A stretch of DNA of 64,000 nt from Paraburkholderia silvatlantica. GTDB lineage: Bacteria > Pseudomonadota > Gammaproteobacteria > Burkholderiales > Burkholderiaceae. Every line of letters begins with the position of its first letter. Within the stretch, counting starts at the first letter, position 1. Location: positions 124,001 through 188,000 of the forward strand of contig NZ_QEOL01000001.1 of NCBI RefSeq assembly GCF_003096715.1, given 5' to 3'. The notes below the pieces were generated by a model. That model was not told the DNA's origin. It ran no database searches and saw nothing but the letters and a program-made list of their open reading frames with translations. Positions 1 to 9,353 of this stretch are shown piece after piece. The translations under genes and the position numbers were made by a program.

Positions 1-1466
1 GCAAGGACGGCGCGCTTTACCTGGAATACCTGACGATTTCCAGCATCTGCGACCCGAGCGGCCGCTGCACGCATTACGCCGCGATCTTCGCGGACATCAC
101 GCAGCGCCGCGAGACCGAGGAGCGCCTGAGCTACCTCGCCACACACGACGCCCTGACCGGCCTGCCCAACCGCACGCTCTTCACCGAGCGCCTCACGCTC
201 TCGCTCGCGCGCGCACGCCGGTCGGGCAAGCGCGTCGCCGTGATGTTCCTCGACCTCGACCGCTTCAAGCTCATCAACGACACGATGGGGCACGGCGTGG
301 GCGACGAGGCGCTAACCGTGATCGCCACGCGCCTGCGCGAAGCGGTGCGCGAGACCGATACGGTGGCGCGCCTCGGCGGCGACGAGTTCACGCTGCTGAT
401 CGAGGATATCGAAGACATTCGCCACGTCGGGCAGATCGCCCAGGGGCTGCTCGCGCGCGTGGGCGCCGCGATGCACATCGGCGAGCAGCTGCTGTTCGTC
501 ACGCCGAGCATCGGCATCAGCATGTTTCCGGACGACGCGCGCGATCCGCGGCAACTGCTCATGCAGGCCGACCGCGCGATGTACGAGGCCAAGGACGCGG
601 GCAAGAACAACTTCCGCTTCTTCGCCGCGCCGATGACGTCTTCGGCAATGGAGCGCATCGTGCTCGAAAGCGAGTTGCACCATGCGCTGGAGGCTGGCGA
701 ACTCGTGCTCCATTACCAGCCCGAATTCGATGTGGCGAGCGGAACGCTCGTCAATATCGAGGCGCTCGTGCGCTGGCAGCACCCGCGCCGCGGCCTCGTG
801 CCGCCCGACCAGTTCATCCCGATTGCCGAGGAATCCTCATTGATCGTGCCGATTGGCGCGTGGGTTCTGCGCGAGGCCTGCCGGCAGGCGCGCGAGTGGC
901 TGGACGAGGGTTTCGACTTCGGCCGCATCAGTGTGAATCTTTCGGCGCGGCAATGCCTGCACGACGGCTTTCTGCATCAGCTCACGACCGTTCTCAGCGA
1001 AACGGGCCTGCCAGCCACGCGCCTGCAGCTCGAACTCGTGGAGAGCATGGCGATGATGTCGGGCCGGGGCGGCATCGAAGCGTTGCTGCAGGAACTCGCG
1101 GCGCGTGGCATCAGCCTCGCGATCGATGACTTCGGCACGGGCTATTCGTCGTTCAAGTATCTGCAGTCCTTGCCGGTCGACACGCTCAAGGTGGACCGTT
1201 CGTTTCTCGCGGAAATGGCCGAGACGGAACCGGGGATGTCGCCGCGCGTGAAGAAAAGCGCCGCGCGAGACCGCTCGATCGTGCGCGCGATCGTCGCGAT
1301 GGCGCGTTCGCTCGGCGTCACGGTGGTTGCCGAGGGCGTCGAGACGCCGCGGCAACTCGAATTCCTGCGCGAAATTGGCTGCGACCGCGCACAAGGTTTT
1401 CTGCTTGCGCGTCCCGCGCCGGCCGGGTTGATGCCGCGCTCGCTCGAGGCGTGCGCGGTTGGCTGA
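1..1466 (+). CDS. GGDEF-EAL c-di-GMP turnover protein, 5' partial
   Basis: The reading frame is already open at base 3, so the N-terminus lies outside the window. What remains begins with the end of a PAS/PAC unit (ending in [12 protein letters not shown]), then a GGDEF domain and an EAL domain. The GGDEF motif is intact and has an RxxD inhibition site five residues before it ([14 protein letters not shown]). The EAL half keeps EALVRW, the Asn of [29 protein letters not shown] and EGVET, so a working phosphodiesterase is expected; the cyclase half also looks complete. It probably joins a sensory PAS input to c-di-GMP synthesis or breakdown. The small gene and chemoreceptor that follow on the same strand may share its transcript. 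Confidence 0.95.
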   Translation, partial: KDGALYLEYLTISSICDPSGRCTHYAAIFADITQRRETEERLSYLATHDALTGLPNRTLFTERLTLSLARARRSGKRVAVMFLDLDRFKLINDTMGHGVGDEALTVIATRLREAVRETDTVARLGGDEFTLLIEDIEDIRHVGQIAQGLLARVGAAMHIGEQLLFVTPSIGISMFPDDARDPRQLLMQADRAMYEAKDAGKNNFRFFAAPMTSSAMERIVLESELHHALEAGELVLHYQPEFDVASGTLVNIEALVRWQHPRRGLVPPDQFIPIAEESSLIVPIGAWVLREACRQAREWLDEGFDFGRISVNLSARQCLHDGFLHQLTTVLSETGLPATRLQLELVESMAMMSGRGGIEALLQELAARGISLAIDDFGTGYSSFKYLQSLPVDTLKVDRSFLAEMAETEPGMSPRVKKSAARDRSIVRAIVAMARSLGVTVVAEGVETPRQLEFLREIGCDRAQGFLLARPAPAGLMPRSLEACAVG

Positions 1467-1512
1467 AGACGGCCTTTTCTTTTCCCTTTAGCCGAAGTAC
1501 CTGGAGAATCCC

Positions 1513-1821
1513 TTGAGCACCAGTGACGAGATGCTGTTGAACTCGATGACCGCGCTAGTGAGCGCGCATGGCAAGGCCATCTCGCGTTTCGGCGCGAGTG
1601 TGGTGGTGATGACGAAGTTCGTCGAGGCGGTGCTGCCGCAACTGTCCGCGACGCAGATCGAACGCACGATCCTCGCGTTTCACGCCCAGCTCGGCGAAGC
1701 GATGGCCGTGGCCGACGACGTGCTGCTGCCCGGCGAATACCGCACCACGCTGATCGAACAGGCGAACATGCTGCTGTCCCGTCTGGGCAGCGATGCCGTC
1801 CCAACCACGTCGAGGCCCTGA
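1513..1821 (+). CDS. Small conserved-looking protein of unknown function
   Basis: This 102-residue protein belongs to no family I recognise. It is mostly helical by composition, with no signal peptide or membrane segment; the middle (FVEAVLPQLSATQIERTI) looks amphipathic. The chosen start is TTG at 1513 because a GGAG lies 8 bases upstream; ATG at 1531 is the alternative and would remove six residues. It lies 46 bp after the GGDEF-EAL gene and 15 bp before the chemoreceptor gene, all co-directional, so it is probably translated from a shared mRNA and may serve the signalling role of its neighbours. That role is inferred from position only. Confidence 0.7.
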   Translation: MSTSDEMLLNSMTALVSAHGKAISRFGASVVVMTKFVEAVLPQLSATQIERTILAFHAQLGEAMAVADDVLLPGEYRTTLIEQANMLLSRLGSDAVPTTSRP

Positions 1822-1836
1822 AGCGGGAATAAGGCA

Positions 1837-3468
1837 ATGCGCAATCTGACGATTCGAAAAGGGCTGCTGCTCGTGCTCTGCACATTCGCGGCGATGCTGG
1901 TAGTGGGGGCAGCGGTAGGTGTCCTGATGATCGGCCGCGCCGACGACTCGGCGCGTTTCATCCACGAAGTCGCGCGCCAGGACGGGCTCGCGCTCGCCTT
2001 GCGCGAGGACGCGGCGCTTGCGCAAACGGCGCTTGCGCGCGCGTATCAGGCCGAGAAGGAGAATAGCGCTGCCGATGCGCGACAGCGCGCACAGCAGGAA
2101 GCACGCGATCTCATCGCTCAGGCCGCGAAGCACGGCGCCGCGCTGCGCGCGGGCGCGCCGTTCGACGTCGACGCGGCCCAGCAGCACGACGCCTTGCTCG
2201 GCGCATGGAGCACGCTCGCCCAGGCGCTGCAGCGCGCGGCCACGGCGCTCGAATCCGGCGACACGGCAACCTATGCCGCGCTGGCTGCCGGGGATGTCGC
2301 CAATGCGAACACGCAGTTTTCGGCGAGCGTGGCCGCATTGCGCGCGAACGCCGATGCCGCGATGCGCGCAACGCTCGACCAGTCCGGGCGCGAGCACGAC
2401 TGGGTGATGGCGATGGTGGTGGTGGGCCTGCTGGGTGCGCTGGGGCTCGTCGTCGCGACCCATGTGGCGCTGCGCCGCCTCGTCACCGCGCCGCTCAAAG
2501 AGGCGGTGGAAGTGCTGAACCAGATCGCCGCGAACGATCTCTCGGTTCACATCGAAGGTGGCGGGCGCAACGAAATCGGCCAGTTGCTCGGCGCAATGCG
2601 GCGCATGCAGGGCGGCCTGAGCCACACGGTGCGCAGCGTGCGATCGAGTTGCGATGCGATCAACACGGGCGCACGCGAAATCGCGGCGGGCAATCTCGAT
2701 CTGTCGAGCCGCACGGAACAGCAGTCTGCGTCGCTCGAGCAGACGGCGTCGAGCATGGAGCAGCTCACGTCGAGCGTGCGTCAGAACGCGCAGCATGCGA
2801 ACGCCGCGAGCGCGCTCGCCATGGGGGCGGCCGATGTCGCGCAGCGCGGCGGACGCGTGGTCGAGCAGGTGATCGAGACGATGGAGGAGATCAGCCGCAG
2901 TTCGGGCAAGATCGCGGACATCACGGGCATCATCGACGGCATTGCGTTTCAGACCAATATTCTCGCGCTCAACGCTTCGGTCGAGGCCGCGCGCGCGGGC
3001 GAGCAGGGGCGCGGCTTCGCCGTCGTCGCGGGCGAGGTGCGCATGCTCGCGCAGCGCAGCGCCGCTGCGGCGCGCGAGATCAAGTCGCTGATCGACGCCT
3101 CGGTGCACGACGTGCGCAACGGCCGCTCGCTGGTGGGCGAAGCGGGCGCGACGATGGCCGAGATCGTCGCTTCAGTGGACAAGGTGTCGGGGCTCATGAA
3201 AGAGATCGCCTCGGCGACCGTGGAGCAGAGCGCCGGCATCGAGCAGGTCGAGACCGCGGTGAGCCAGATGGATCAGGTCACGCAGCAGAACGCGGCACTC
3301 GTGGAACAGGCGGCGGCTGCCGCCGAATCGCTCGAGCAGCAGGCGAGCCAGATGGCCGAAGCCGTGGCGACGTTCCGCGTGAGCGAGTTGGCAGATGCGC
3401 CGCCGGTGGCGTCCGTCACGCCGCTGGCGGTTGCGCACGAGGCAAGCGCGCTGCCTGCGGCGGCGTGA
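1837..3468 (+). CDS. Methyl-accepting chemotaxis protein (Tar/Tsr-like topology)
   Basis: A 543-residue transmembrane chemoreceptor. TM1 is at about residues 9-31, followed by a periplasmic four-helix-bundle-type sensor of roughly 155 residues, TM2 at about 188-207, a HAMP linker (about 208-262) and a long cytoplasmic signalling coiled coil. The hairpin tip is clear around [20 protein letters not shown], the site that binds CheA and CheW. The usual tip has VVASEVR; here it is VVAGEVR. The C-terminus ends in an Ala-rich tail without a CheR-tethering NWETF pentapeptide. It should report a small ligand to the flagellar motor. The ligand cannot be read from the sequence. It ends 4 bp before the convergent GntR gene. 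Confidence 0.95.
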   Translation: MRNLTIRKGLLLVLCTFAAMLVVGAAVGVLMIGRADDSARFIHEVARQDGLALALREDAALAQTALARAYQAEKENSAADARQRAQQEARDLIAQAAKHGAALRAGAPFDVDAAQQHDALLGAWSTLAQALQRAATALESGDTATYAALAAGDVANANTQFSASVAALRANADAAMRATLDQSGREHDWVMAMVVVGLLGALGLVVATHVALRRLVTAPLKEAVEVLNQIAANDLSVHIEGGGRNEIGQLLGAMRRMQGGLSHTVRSVRSSCDAINTGAREIAAGNLDLSSRTEQQSASLEQTASSMEQLTSSVRQNAQHANAASALAMGAADVAQRGGRVVEQVIETMEEISRSSGKIADITGIIDGIAFQTNILALNASVEAARAGEQGRGFAVVAGEVRMLAQRSAAAAREIKSLIDASVHDVRNGRSLVGEAGATMAEIVASVDKVSGLMKEIASATVEQSAGIEQVETAVSQMDQVTQQNAALVEQAAAAAESLEQQASQMAEAVATFRVSELADAPPVASVTPLAVAHEASALPAAA

Positions 3469-3472
3469 GGGG

Positions 3473-4216
3473 CTAACGCCAGGCACGCGTGAATTCGCCG
3501 ATGACGCGCGCGAGATGCGCCTGCATCGCCGCACGCGCGGCGGCTGCGTCGCGCGCCATGATGGCCGAAAAAATGCGCTGATGGTCTTCCTGCGACGCCG
3601 CGCGCAACGCGGGCGTATGGAAGTGCTCCTCGATCTTTCGCCACAACGGGTCGGCGCGCGAGTTGTCCCACATCGCGCTCACCACATGCCGCAGCATATC
3701 GTTTCCGGTCGCGCCCGCGATCGCCAGATGGAACTCGCGGTCCGCGGCCTCGTTCGCGGCCTTGTCGTCCATGTTTTCGCGCATCGCGCGCAACGCGGCA
3801 AAGAGGCGGTCGAGGTCGGAATCCTTGCGCTCGGTCGCGGCGAGCGCCGCGATGCCGCTTTCGATCACTTCCCGCGCGCGCAGCGTCTCGATCGGGCCCG
3901 GCCCGCGCGGCAGTTCGAACGCAATGGAGCGCGCCTCCTGCGCGTCGGCCACATAGATGCCCGACCCCACGCGCACCTCGACCACGCCCTGCACTTCGAG
4001 CGCGATGATCGCCTCTCTCACCTGCGTGCGGCTCACGCCGAAACGCTCGGCGAGCGTGCGCTCGGAGGGCAGGCGGGCGCGAGGCGCACCCGGCGCGCGC
4101 CCAACGTCGCCTGCCGCGATCAGGTCGTAGATCTGTTTCGCGAGGCCGACGTAGGAGCGGTCGGTCGCGTCCGCATCCGCGGCGCGACCGGTTGGCGTGT
4201 GCGATAGATCGGCCAT
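3473..4216 (-). CDS. FCD-domain GntR (FadR subfamily) transcriptional regulator
   Basis: A 247-residue regulator. The N-terminal winged helix-turn-helix spans about residues 25-95 (LPSERTLAERFGVSRTQVRE), and the C-terminal all-helical FCD ligand domain spans about 105-235 with the Asp/His-rich metal pocket expected of this subfamily (DREFHLAIAGATGN). It is divergent from the sugar ABC transporter operon. The 390-bp gap between them carries repeated TGGT-N2-ACCA sequences, the kind of site FadR-type proteins bind. The simplest reading is a local repressor released by the sugar, or a derivative, carried by the transporter. The ATG at 4216 has only a weak ribosome-binding site, consistent with low expression of a regulator. 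Confidence 0.93.
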   Translation of the reverse strand: MADLSHTPTGRAADADATDRSYVGLAKQIYDLIAAGDVGRAPGAPRARLPSERTLAERFGVSRTQVREAIIALEVQGVVEVRVGSGIYVADAQEARSIAFELPRGPGPIETLRAREVIESGIAALAATERKDSDLDRLFAALRAMRENMDDKAANEAADREFHLAIAGATGNDMLRHVVSAMWDNSRADPLWRKIEEHFHTPALRAASQEDHQRIFSAIMARDAAAARAAMQAHLARVIGEFTRAWR

Positions 4217-4606
4217 CCAGGATTCTCGAAAGCGTCGCAGCCGCCAGGCGGCGGCTGAAGTTCGCTAGAATGGTACACCAGTTGCCGCGCGGCCAAGCCG
4301 CGAGGCGGCGCGGCTTTGCGCGCGATTTCCGCCAGATCGGGCCCGGCGCAGGTCCAGTGGTAAACCACTATCGCGCGTGGATTGGTATGCCAGTACTGTC
4401 AGACGGGGAGGCGTTCACGCGTGCCCGTTGTTTTGCTTCGAGGGGACGCCTTTGAAGAGGTCATTGCGCTGGGCCGTCGCGTCCGGTCCAGTCCCGCTGC
4501 AGCACATCCAGCAAGATTCCCTGCTTCACGCACACCGTCTCGGCCATTCCCGACGAACCCGGTGCGCCGGCAATCAGTCAGTTCTATCCGACAAAAAGGA
4601 GACAAC
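4217..4606. promoter_or_regulatory. Divergent regulatory region with three TGGT-N2-ACCA-like operators
   Basis: A 390-bp gene-free region between the GntR regulator and the sugar ABC operon. It contains TGGTACACCA at 4271-4280, AGTGGTAAACCACT at 4356-4369 (6-bp perfect arms) and TGGTATGCCA at 4383-4392 (one arm mismatch). The common form TGGT-N2-(A/G)CCA resembles the TGGT-N3-ACCA core of FadR-family operators. A TAGAAT hexamer at 4266-4271, a good -10 match reading toward the transporter, overlaps the first site, though I see no convincing -35 box. A strong AAAAAGGAG ribosome-binding site ends just before the binding-protein gene. Confidence 0.6.
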
Positions 4607-5734
4607 ATGCTTTCAGGAATCCAGGTGCTTCGAGCGGCGGCGACCGCGGCAATGGCGCTGTGCGCAGGTGCGGCATTCGCGCAGGCATCGATCGTTTCCG
4701 GCCCGTCCAGCGACCCGACGTGCATGGTCCCCTGGAAGACCGACACCAAATTCATCAAGTATCCGAAGAAGAGCGGGCCGTACCGCGTTGCGCTCGTGAA
4801 CGGCTATATCGCGAACACCTGGCGCATCCAGATGATCAAGACGGCCAAGGCCTATACGGCGCAACCGGCCGTCGCCGCCAAGCTCAAGGAATTCAAGGTC
4901 GTATCGACCGGCGAGGACGTGCCGGCACAGATCTCGGCGGTCAACAACTTCATCGACGCCGGCTACGACGCGATCATCGTGGACGCGCAGAATCCCGCCT
5001 CGTTCGGACCCGCGATCCGCCGCGCGAAGAAGGCCGGCGTCGTGCTGGTGGCGTTCGACAATACGCTCGACAGCGAAGACGCGATCAACGTGGACGTCGA
5101 CCAGTACGGGCTCGGCGTGCTGTGGGCCAAGTGGCTCGCGAGCCATCTGCCGGGCGGCGGCAAGGTGCTCGAAGTGCGCGGCGTGGCGGGTACCTCGGTC
5201 GACACCGACCGGCACAACGGCTTCACGAAGACCCTCGACGAGACCGGCAAGAAGTGGAACGTCGTGCAGGTCTACGGCAAGTGGGACGACGCGGTCGCGC
5301 AGAAGGCCACCGCCGACGCGATTGCCGTGCAGGGCCATTTCGACGGCGTCTCGGCGCAGGGCGGCGACACGGGCGTCGTGCGCGCGATGATCGATGCGAA
5401 ACATCCGTTCGTGCCGTTCGGCGGCGAGACGGAAAACGGCTTTCGCAAGTTCTGTGCGCAGTACGGCGCCCAGGGGCTGAAGTGCACCTCGGCGGGCAGC
5501 GGTCCTGCGCAGGTGGCGGTGGCGATCAAGACGGCGCTCGCGGCGCTGGACGGCCAGACGATTCCCGTGGCGATCAAGCTGCCGCTCGACGTCACCGACG
5601 ATTCGAAGCTGAAGGCGGGCGCCAACTATTTCCCGAACGAGTCCGACAACTTCTTCGTCGGCAATTCGTTTCCGACTTGCGGCATCAACTTCTCCGCGCA
5701 GGAAATCATGAAGCAGAGCCAGGGCAACCAGTGA
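4607..5734 (+). CDS. CUT2 sugar ABC transporter substrate-binding protein
   Basis: A 375-residue periplasmic binding protein of the ribose/galactofuranose (Peripla_BP_4) type. An N-terminal signal peptide ends near AGAAFAQA (about residue 27). The start at 4607 is fixed by AAAAAGGAG 5 bases upstream; the frame is open further 5' but that part is not coding-like. The body shows the family pattern of a first strand (YRVALVNGYIANTWR), DAIIVDAQNP and a hinge near VAFDNT. It would capture a pentose or hexose and deliver it to the two permeases encoded downstream. It is the first gene of a four-gene operon. It is longer than RbsB because of an extra 35-40 residues before the first domain. Confidence 0.93.
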   Translation: MLSGIQVLRAAATAAMALCAGAAFAQASIVSGPSSDPTCMVPWKTDTKFIKYPKKSGPYRVALVNGYIANTWRIQMIKTAKAYTAQPAVAAKLKEFKVVSTGEDVPAQISAVNNFIDAGYDAIIVDAQNPASFGPAIRRAKKAGVVLVAFDNTLDSEDAINVDVDQYGLGVLWAKWLASHLPGGGKVLEVRGVAGTSVDTDRHNGFTKTLDETGKKWNVVQVYGKWDDAVAQKATADAIAVQGHFDGVSAQGGDTGVVRAMIDAKHPFVPFGGETENGFRKFCAQYGAQGLKCTSAGSGPAQVAVAIKTALAALDGQTIPVAIKLPLDVTDDSKLKAGANYFPNESDNFFVGNSFPTCGINFSAQEIMKQSQGNQ

Positions 5735-5770
5735 CCGCGCGATTGCCTGTGACGTGACGGGAGACGAAGC

Positions 5771-7339
5771 ATGCAGCAGGATGCAGGGCAGCCGTTCTTT
5801 CAGATGTCGGGCGTGTCGAAAAGCTATGGCGGCGCGGTGGCGCTGGATCATGCGGACCTCGCCGTGCGCCGCGGCCGCATTCACGCGATCCTCGGCGAGA
5901 ACGGCGCAGGCAAGTCGACGCTGCTGAAGGTGATGTCCGGCGTGGTGCAGCCGGACGAGGGCGTGATGCACTTCGACGGCCGTGAAGTCTCGTTCGCCTC
6001 GCCCGCCGAGGCGAACGCGGCCGGCATTGTCTGCGTGTATCAGGAGCTTTCGCTGATCCCCGACCTGAGCGTGGCCGACAACATTTTCGCTTCGAACCCG
6101 CCGCGCCGCTTCGGCATGATCGACCGCCGGGCCCAGCGCCGCCAGGCGGAGCAAGCGCTGGCCCGCGCGGGCGCGGCCGACATCAATCCGCTCGCGAAAG
6201 TGCGCGACCTGCCGCTGTCGCGCCAGCAGATGGTCGAGCTGGCCAAGGGGCTCGCGCACGAACCGCGCATCCTGATCCTCGACGAGGCGACTTCGGCGTT
6301 GACTGCCGCCGACGTGGCGCGCGTGATCGAGGTGCTCAAGCGCCTGCGCGAGGAGGGGCTGGCGCTGCTCTTCATTTCGCACCGCATGCACGAGGTGAAG
6401 GCGCTCGCCGACGAATGCACGGTGTATCGCAATGGCCGTCACGTGATGAGCTTCGAGGCGGGCACGCGCTCCGATAATGAGGTCATCGAAATGATGATCG
6501 GCCGGAAGTACCAGCATGTTTTCCCCGACAAACCCGCGGAAAAGGCCGGACGCCCGCCGGTGCTTGCCTGTCACGATCTCGCGTGGAGCGACACGCTGCA
6601 GGGCATCAGCTTCTCGCTTGCGCCCGGTGAAATTCTCGGGCTGGGCGGACTCGACGGGCAGGGGCAGCGCGAACTGCTGCTCGCGCTGTTCGGCGTGTTG
6701 CGCGGCTGCGCGGGCAGGATCGAGATCGACGGCAAGGCGGTGTCGATCGGCAGCCCGGTTGCCGCGCGCGCGAAAGGAATCGGCATGGCGCTGATACCGG
6801 AGGACCGCAAGACCGAAGGCCTGATGCTGCCGATGTCGGTGCGCGAGAACCTCTCGTTTGCTGCGCTCGATCGCATGTCCACCGCCGGGGTGATCGATCG
6901 CGATCGCCAGCAGTCTTACGTCGACCGGATGGTGGAGCTCCTCGCGATCAAGTCGCACGGCGTCGATGCGCCGGTGGGCTCGCTGTCGGGAGGCAACCAG
7001 CAGAAGGTGGTCATCGCGAAGTGGCTGATGCGCAAGCCCAGAATCTTGCTGCTCAGCGACCCGACGCGCGGCATCGACGTGGGCACGAAGCAGGAGCTTT
7101 ATCAGTTGCTCAGGCGCCTCGCCGACGAAGGCGCGGCGATCCTTTTCTATTCGACCGACTATGACGAGTTGATCGGCTGCTGCGATCGCGTGCTCGTGCT
7201 GTACGAAGGCAGGATCAAGAAGGAACTCGTCGGGCCGGCGATCACCGAGCAGAACCTGATCGCCAGCGCGCTGGACCTGCCGGTTGGACAAACCGGACAG
7301 CTCGCGCAGGGTTCGCCTTCCACGGGAGCCGCGCCATGA
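5771..7339 (+). CDS. CUT2 sugar ABC transporter ATPase, two fused ABC domains
   Basis: A 522-residue RbsA/MglA/YtfR-type ATPase made of two ABC cassettes in tandem. Cassette 1 has a full Walker A (GENGAGKST, about residues 43-51), a degenerate signature (LSRQQ) and Walker B LILDEATS. Cassette 2 has a degenerate Walker A (GGLDGQGQRE) but a normal signature LSGGNQQK followed by LLLSDPTRGID. This asymmetry is normal for CUT2 ATPases. It powers sugar import with the two permeases. It starts 36 bp after the binding-protein gene, and its last four bases (ATGA) overlap the first permease start, which implies translational coupling. Confidence 0.96.
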   Translation: MQQDAGQPFFQMSGVSKSYGGAVALDHADLAVRRGRIHAILGENGAGKSTLLKVMSGVVQPDEGVMHFDGREVSFASPAEANAAGIVCVYQELSLIPDLSVADNIFASNPPRRFGMIDRRAQRRQAEQALARAGAADINPLAKVRDLPLSRQQMVELAKGLAHEPRILILDEATSALTAADVARVIEVLKRLREEGLALLFISHRMHEVKALADECTVYRNGRHVMSFEAGTRSDNEVIEMMIGRKYQHVFPDKPAEKAGRPPVLACHDLAWSDTLQGISFSLAPGEILGLGGLDGQGQRELLLALFGVLRGCAGRIEIDGKAVSIGSPVAARAKGIGMALIPEDRKTEGLMLPMSVRENLSFAALDRMSTAGVIDRDRQQSYVDRMVELLAIKSHGVDAPVGSLSGGNQQKVVIAKWLMRKPRILLLSDPTRGIDVGTKQELYQLLRRLADEGAAILFYSTDYDELIGCCDRVLVLYEGRIKKELVGPAITEQNLIASALDLPVGQTGQLAQGSPSTGAAP

Positions 7340-8316
7340 GCGGGCTGCGTTACTGGTATGCGGAAAATCGCGGGACGGCATTCGCTTTCGGCCTGTTCGT
7401 GCTGATGTTCGCGATTTACCTCTTCAACTATCCGTCGAATCTATCGGCGAACGTGTTTCAGACCGCGGCGAACAAGGCGGTGCTGCTCGCGCTGGTGTCG
7501 ATGGGGCAGGCGCTCGTCGTGCTCACGGCCGGCATCGACCTCTCCATCGGCATGATGCTCGTGCTGACGAACTGCATCGGCTCGTGGATCGTCACGGGCG
7601 ACGCGCTGCACAGCGCACTCGGCATCGTCGGCGTGCTCGCGGCGGGTGCATTGTGCGGCGCGCTCAATGGCGTGATCATCATTTTCGGCCGCCTGCAGCC
7701 GATCGTGACGACGATTGCGACGGGCGCCGTGTTCTACGGCGTTGCGCTGCTGCTGCGCCCCGTTCCCGGCGGCACGATCAACGACGATCTCGCCGACGCC
7801 CTGACCGGCAAGGTCGCGGGCATCGTGCCGGCGAGTCTGCTGATCCTCATTGCGGCCGTGGCGATCGTCTGGATTCCTTTCAAACGTTCGGCGGTAGGCC
7901 GCGCGGCGTATGCGACCGGTTCGTCCGAACCCGCGGCCTTCCTCTCCGGCATGCCGATCCGCCGCGCGAAGTTCGCAAGCTACACGCTGGCGGGCCTCCT
8001 CGCCGCGATAGGGGGCCTCTTTCTGACCTTCTTTACCGACACCGGCGAAGCGAGCCTCGGCAGCGCGAACTCGTACACGCTCTTTTCGATTGCGGCTGTG
8101 GTGATCGGCGGGGTGTCGCTGCTCGGCGGCAAGGGCAGCGCGATCGGCGCGATCTTCGGCGCGTTTGCGTTCCGCTCCATCGGCGACCTGCTGTTCGTGT
8201 TCAACGTCGACGCGCTCTGGCAGCCGCTATTCCAGGGCGTGATTCTCCTCCTTGCCGTCGCGATCGGCGCGTGCGGGCTGTTCAGGGTGCGCAACCGTCT
8301 GGAGTGGTTCCAATGA
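7336..8316 (+). CDS. CUT2 sugar ABC transporter permease (YtfT-like)
   Basis: A 326-residue inner-membrane permease of the BPD_transp_2 family with about ten hydrophobic segments. The conserved motifs VLTAGIDLSIG and, near the C-terminus, VVIGGVSLLGGKGS place it with RbsC/YtfT. It overlaps both neighbours by four bases through ATGA stop/start junctions. A second, different permease follows directly, so the system has a heterodimeric channel as in the Escherichia coli YtfQRT-YjfF galactofuranose importer, instead of one permease used twice. The substrate is not identifiable from sequence alone. Confidence 0.94.
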   Translation: MSGLRYWYAENRGTAFAFGLFVLMFAIYLFNYPSNLSANVFQTAANKAVLLALVSMGQALVVLTAGIDLSIGMMLVLTNCIGSWIVTGDALHSALGIVGVLAAGALCGALNGVIIIFGRLQPIVTTIATGAVFYGVALLLRPVPGGTINDDLADALTGKVAGIVPASLLILIAAVAIVWIPFKRSAVGRAAYATGSSEPAAFLSGMPIRRAKFASYTLAGLLAAIGGLFLTFFTDTGEASLGSANSYTLFSIAAVVIGGVSLLGGKGSAIGAIFGAFAFRSIGDLLFVFNVDALWQPLFQGVILLLAVAIGACGLFRVRNRLEWFQ

Positions 8317-9299
8317 GCGGCGTTTCTGCAGACACCCGGGCCACCTTCGTGTCGAGGCTCACGCGCAGGATCGACAAGCCGATTCTGATCTCGTTCGGGT
8401 GTATCGTTGCACTGCTGCTCGTCGGCGGGATGTTTTCGCGCAACTTCACGTCGCCCGAGTACATCCTGCTGCAACTGAAGGTCGGCGCGTTTCTCGGCAT
8501 CATCGCCACCGGCTTGATGATGGTGATTCTGCTCGGCCACATCGACCTTTCATTGCCGTGGACGATCACGACGGGCGCGATGATGGCCTGTGCTGTCGCC
8601 GGGCATGGCGGACTCGGGCAGATTCTCGCGATTCCGGTCGGTATTGGCTGCGGCGTGCTGATCGGCATCGTCAACGGCATTCTCGTCGCACTCCTGCGCA
8701 TTCCTTCGATGATCGCGACGCTCGCGACCAACGCGGTCGCGCAAGGCATCATGATCGTCTATACGGGCGGCTCGTCGCCGCAGGATTCCGCGCCGCACGT
8801 CATGCGCTGGCTCGCCGCGGGCTGGCTCGTGCCGGGCGTGCCGAATGCCGTGGCGCTGTGGGTGGTGATCGGGGCCGCGACGATATTCCTGCTCTCGCGC
8901 ACGACTTTCGGGCGCACGCTGTACGCGATCGGCAACACCGAGCGCGCGGCGTATCTTTCCGGCATCGATACGCGGCTCGTGACCGTGGCCGCATTCGCCG
9001 TGTGCAGCGCCTTCGCCGCGTTCGGCGGCGTGCTGCTCGCAGGCTATGCGTCGAAGGCGGCGCAGTCGATGGGCGACGCTTACCTGCTGCCCGCGATCGC
9101 CGCGGTGGTGCTGGGCGGGACGTCCATTCTGGGCGGCCGCGGCTCGTACCTCGGCACCGTTGCCGGCGCGATCCTCATCACGCTGCTGCAGTCCATTCTC
9201 TCGGTCGCGCAGATGCCGGAGGCGGGACGCCAGATCATCTACGGCGTGGTGATCGCCGCGATGCTGCTGCTGTACGGGCGCAGCAGGCGGGAAGTGTAG
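8313..9299 (+). CDS. CUT2 sugar ABC transporter second permease (YjfF-like)
   Basis: A 328-residue permease and the last gene of the sugar-import operon. It shows the paired family motifs ILLGHIDLSLPW and VLGGTSILGGRGS and about nine to ten membrane segments. The start at 8313 is fixed by the ATGA overlap with the preceding permease stop; the frame is open further 5' but there overlaps the upstream permease in another frame. The HIDLSLPW variant of the GIDLSxG motif separates it from the first permease, as YjfF differs from YtfT. It should form the second half of the membrane channel. Confidence 0.94.
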   Translation: MSGVSADTRATFVSRLTRRIDKPILISFGCIVALLLVGGMFSRNFTSPEYILLQLKVGAFLGIIATGLMMVILLGHIDLSLPWTITTGAMMACAVAGHGGLGQILAIPVGIGCGVLIGIVNGILVALLRIPSMIATLATNAVAQGIMIVYTGGSSPQDSAPHVMRWLAAGWLVPGVPNAVALWVVIGAATIFLLSRTTFGRTLYAIGNTERAAYLSGIDTRLVTVAAFAVCSAFAAFGGVLLAGYASKAAQSMGDAYLLPAIAAVVLGGTSILGGRGSYLGTVAGAILITLLQSILSVAQMPEAGRQIIYGVVIAAMLLLYGRSRREV

Positions 9300-9302
9300 G
9301 TC

Positions 9303-9320
9303 GCGGGGGCGAGCCCCCGC
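9303..9320. terminator. GC-rich hairpin between convergent genes
   Basis: A 7-bp perfect stem (GCGGGGG / CCCCCGC) with a CGAG tetraloop lies 3 bp after the transporter operon and before the end of the convergent SDR gene. There is no T tract on either strand, so if it ends transcription it does so weakly or with Rho. It may also act as a 3' stability hairpin for either mRNA. Confidence 0.45.
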
Positions 9321-9353
9321 TTCACACTCAGTCCACCCGATCGAACCGGAACG

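Noticed and set aside
1555..3108. A 517-codon antisense frame opposite the chemoreceptor
   Set aside because: Same codon-bias artefact; Arg/His-rich with no motifs and no start signal.
4613..7381. A 922-codon open frame antisense to the sugar binding-protein and ATPase genes
   Set aside because: The plus-strand proteins are unmistakable; the antisense translation is Arg/His/Ala-rich with no domains, a usual effect of high-GC third positions.
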